From assembly GCF_900141745.1 (NCBI RefSeq), contig NZ_FSRM01000001.1:2728001-2792000 (forward strand): 64,000 bases of DNA, given 5' to 3'. The stretch is from Paraburkholderia phenazinium (GTDB taxonomy: Bacteria > Pseudomonadota > Gammaproteobacteria > Burkholderiales > Burkholderiaceae). The notes under the pieces are model-generated. The model had not been told where the DNA came from, did not search any database, and was given only the letters and a program-made list of their open reading frames with translations. Shown piece by piece: positions 63,764 to 64,000 of this stretch; the first letter of the stretch is position 1, and each line of letters begins with the position of its first letter. The translations under genes were made by a program, and so were the position numbers.

Positions 63764-64000
63764 ATGATGGATAAGCGCGTGTCAAAATCAGGAAGCGGGT
63801 TTTCGGGCAAGCCGCTCGCAAGGTTTATTGCAGCATCGGCACTGACGCTCGCCGCGGGACTCGCGTCGCAGATGTCGGTCGCGCAGGACAAGCAAACCAT
63901 CGCGTATATCGCGCCGTCGCTGGACATTTCGTACTGGCAATGGGTTGCCTATGGCGTCAAGCAAAGGGCACAGGAGCTGGGCATGAACTACGTGGAGTTC
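63764..64000 (+). CDS. Sugar ABC transporter substrate-binding protein, 5' part
   Basis: The first 79 codons are in the window; the gene runs off the end. A signal peptide ([23 protein letters not shown] region) precedes [38 protein letters not shown], the start of a type-1 periplasmic sugar-binding protein (RbsB-like). AAGGAG stands before the ATG at 63764; a second ATG follows directly. It is the receptor for the transporter encoded upstream. Confidence 0.9.
   Translation, partial: MMDKRVSKSGSGFSGKPLARFIAASALTLAAGLASQMSVAQDKQTIAYIAPSLDISYWQWVAYGVKQRAQELGMNYVEF

Noticed and set aside
1..64000. tRNA genes, rRNA, CRISPR arrays, prophage
   Set aside because: No cloverleaf-like conserved tRNA boxes, spaced repeats or phage structural genes were recognised.

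Overview
The window is a high-GC chromosome segment with tightly packed genes from a Burkholderiaceae bacterium, most likely a soil- or plant-associated Paraburkholderia. The indications are an OmpC/OpcP-type porin, many LysR regulators, aromatic-degradation clusters, an IS5-type Orf1 fragment, a phosphocholine-type phospholipase C, and a SigF/NrsF-controlled bufferin locus. I saw no rRNA, tRNA or CRISPR array. All assignments come from reading the sequence; no database search was run.

Layout. (1) 1-7905: one plus-strand operon with three luciferase-like flavin monooxygenases, an amino-acid ABC transporter (fused permease-ATPase plus binding protein), a GNAT acetyltransferase and a peptide-type binding protein. 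It resembles S-substituted cysteine or organosulfur salvage operons. (2) 7911-8707: transposase-like fragment and a Nudix hydrolase. (3) 9169-16010: an acid-phosphatase/phospholipase-like lipoprotein, a di-haem cytochrome c peroxidase, an RpiR regulator and a Tat-exported phospholipase C. (4) 16088-17731: divergent TetR/NmrA pair with three operator-like sites. (5) 17722-26070: class C beta-lactamase with a possible NlpC/P60-like partner, facing a PadR-RND efflux operon. (6) 26114-27700: chemoreceptor.

(7) 27822-37942, minus strand: the most unusual region. A bufferin locus (sigma factor SigF, anti-sigma NrsF, precursor BufA, MNIO enzyme BufB, partner BufC, DoxX) is split in two by a benABCD benzoate dioxygenase cassette and its LysR regulator. 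A direct repeat of about 580 bp carrying the SigF-type promoter, the whole bufA gene and the start of bufB lies on both sides. One bufB is intact; the other is a 32-codon remnant fused to the original bufB end. There are two NrsF paralogues, and one lacks two of the cysteines of the other.

(8) 38121-40143: TetR regulator and a DadA-like oxidase. (9) 40245-52346: a probable indolic-compound catabolic cluster (IacA, IacB, IacE, IacG and IacF-like proteins, an alpha/beta hydrolase, a FixJ-like two-component system, porin, LysR, MFS transporter). Its promoters share a CCCTAA-type motif, and the terminal Rieske oxygenase genes are absent. (10) 52852-55314: SnoaL-like protein, a LysR/LysE divergent pair and a cupin. 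(11) 55315-64000: a decayed transposase, then a carbohydrate region with a split transketolase, MFS transporter, SDR and LysR, divergent from a sugar ABC transporter that runs off the end.
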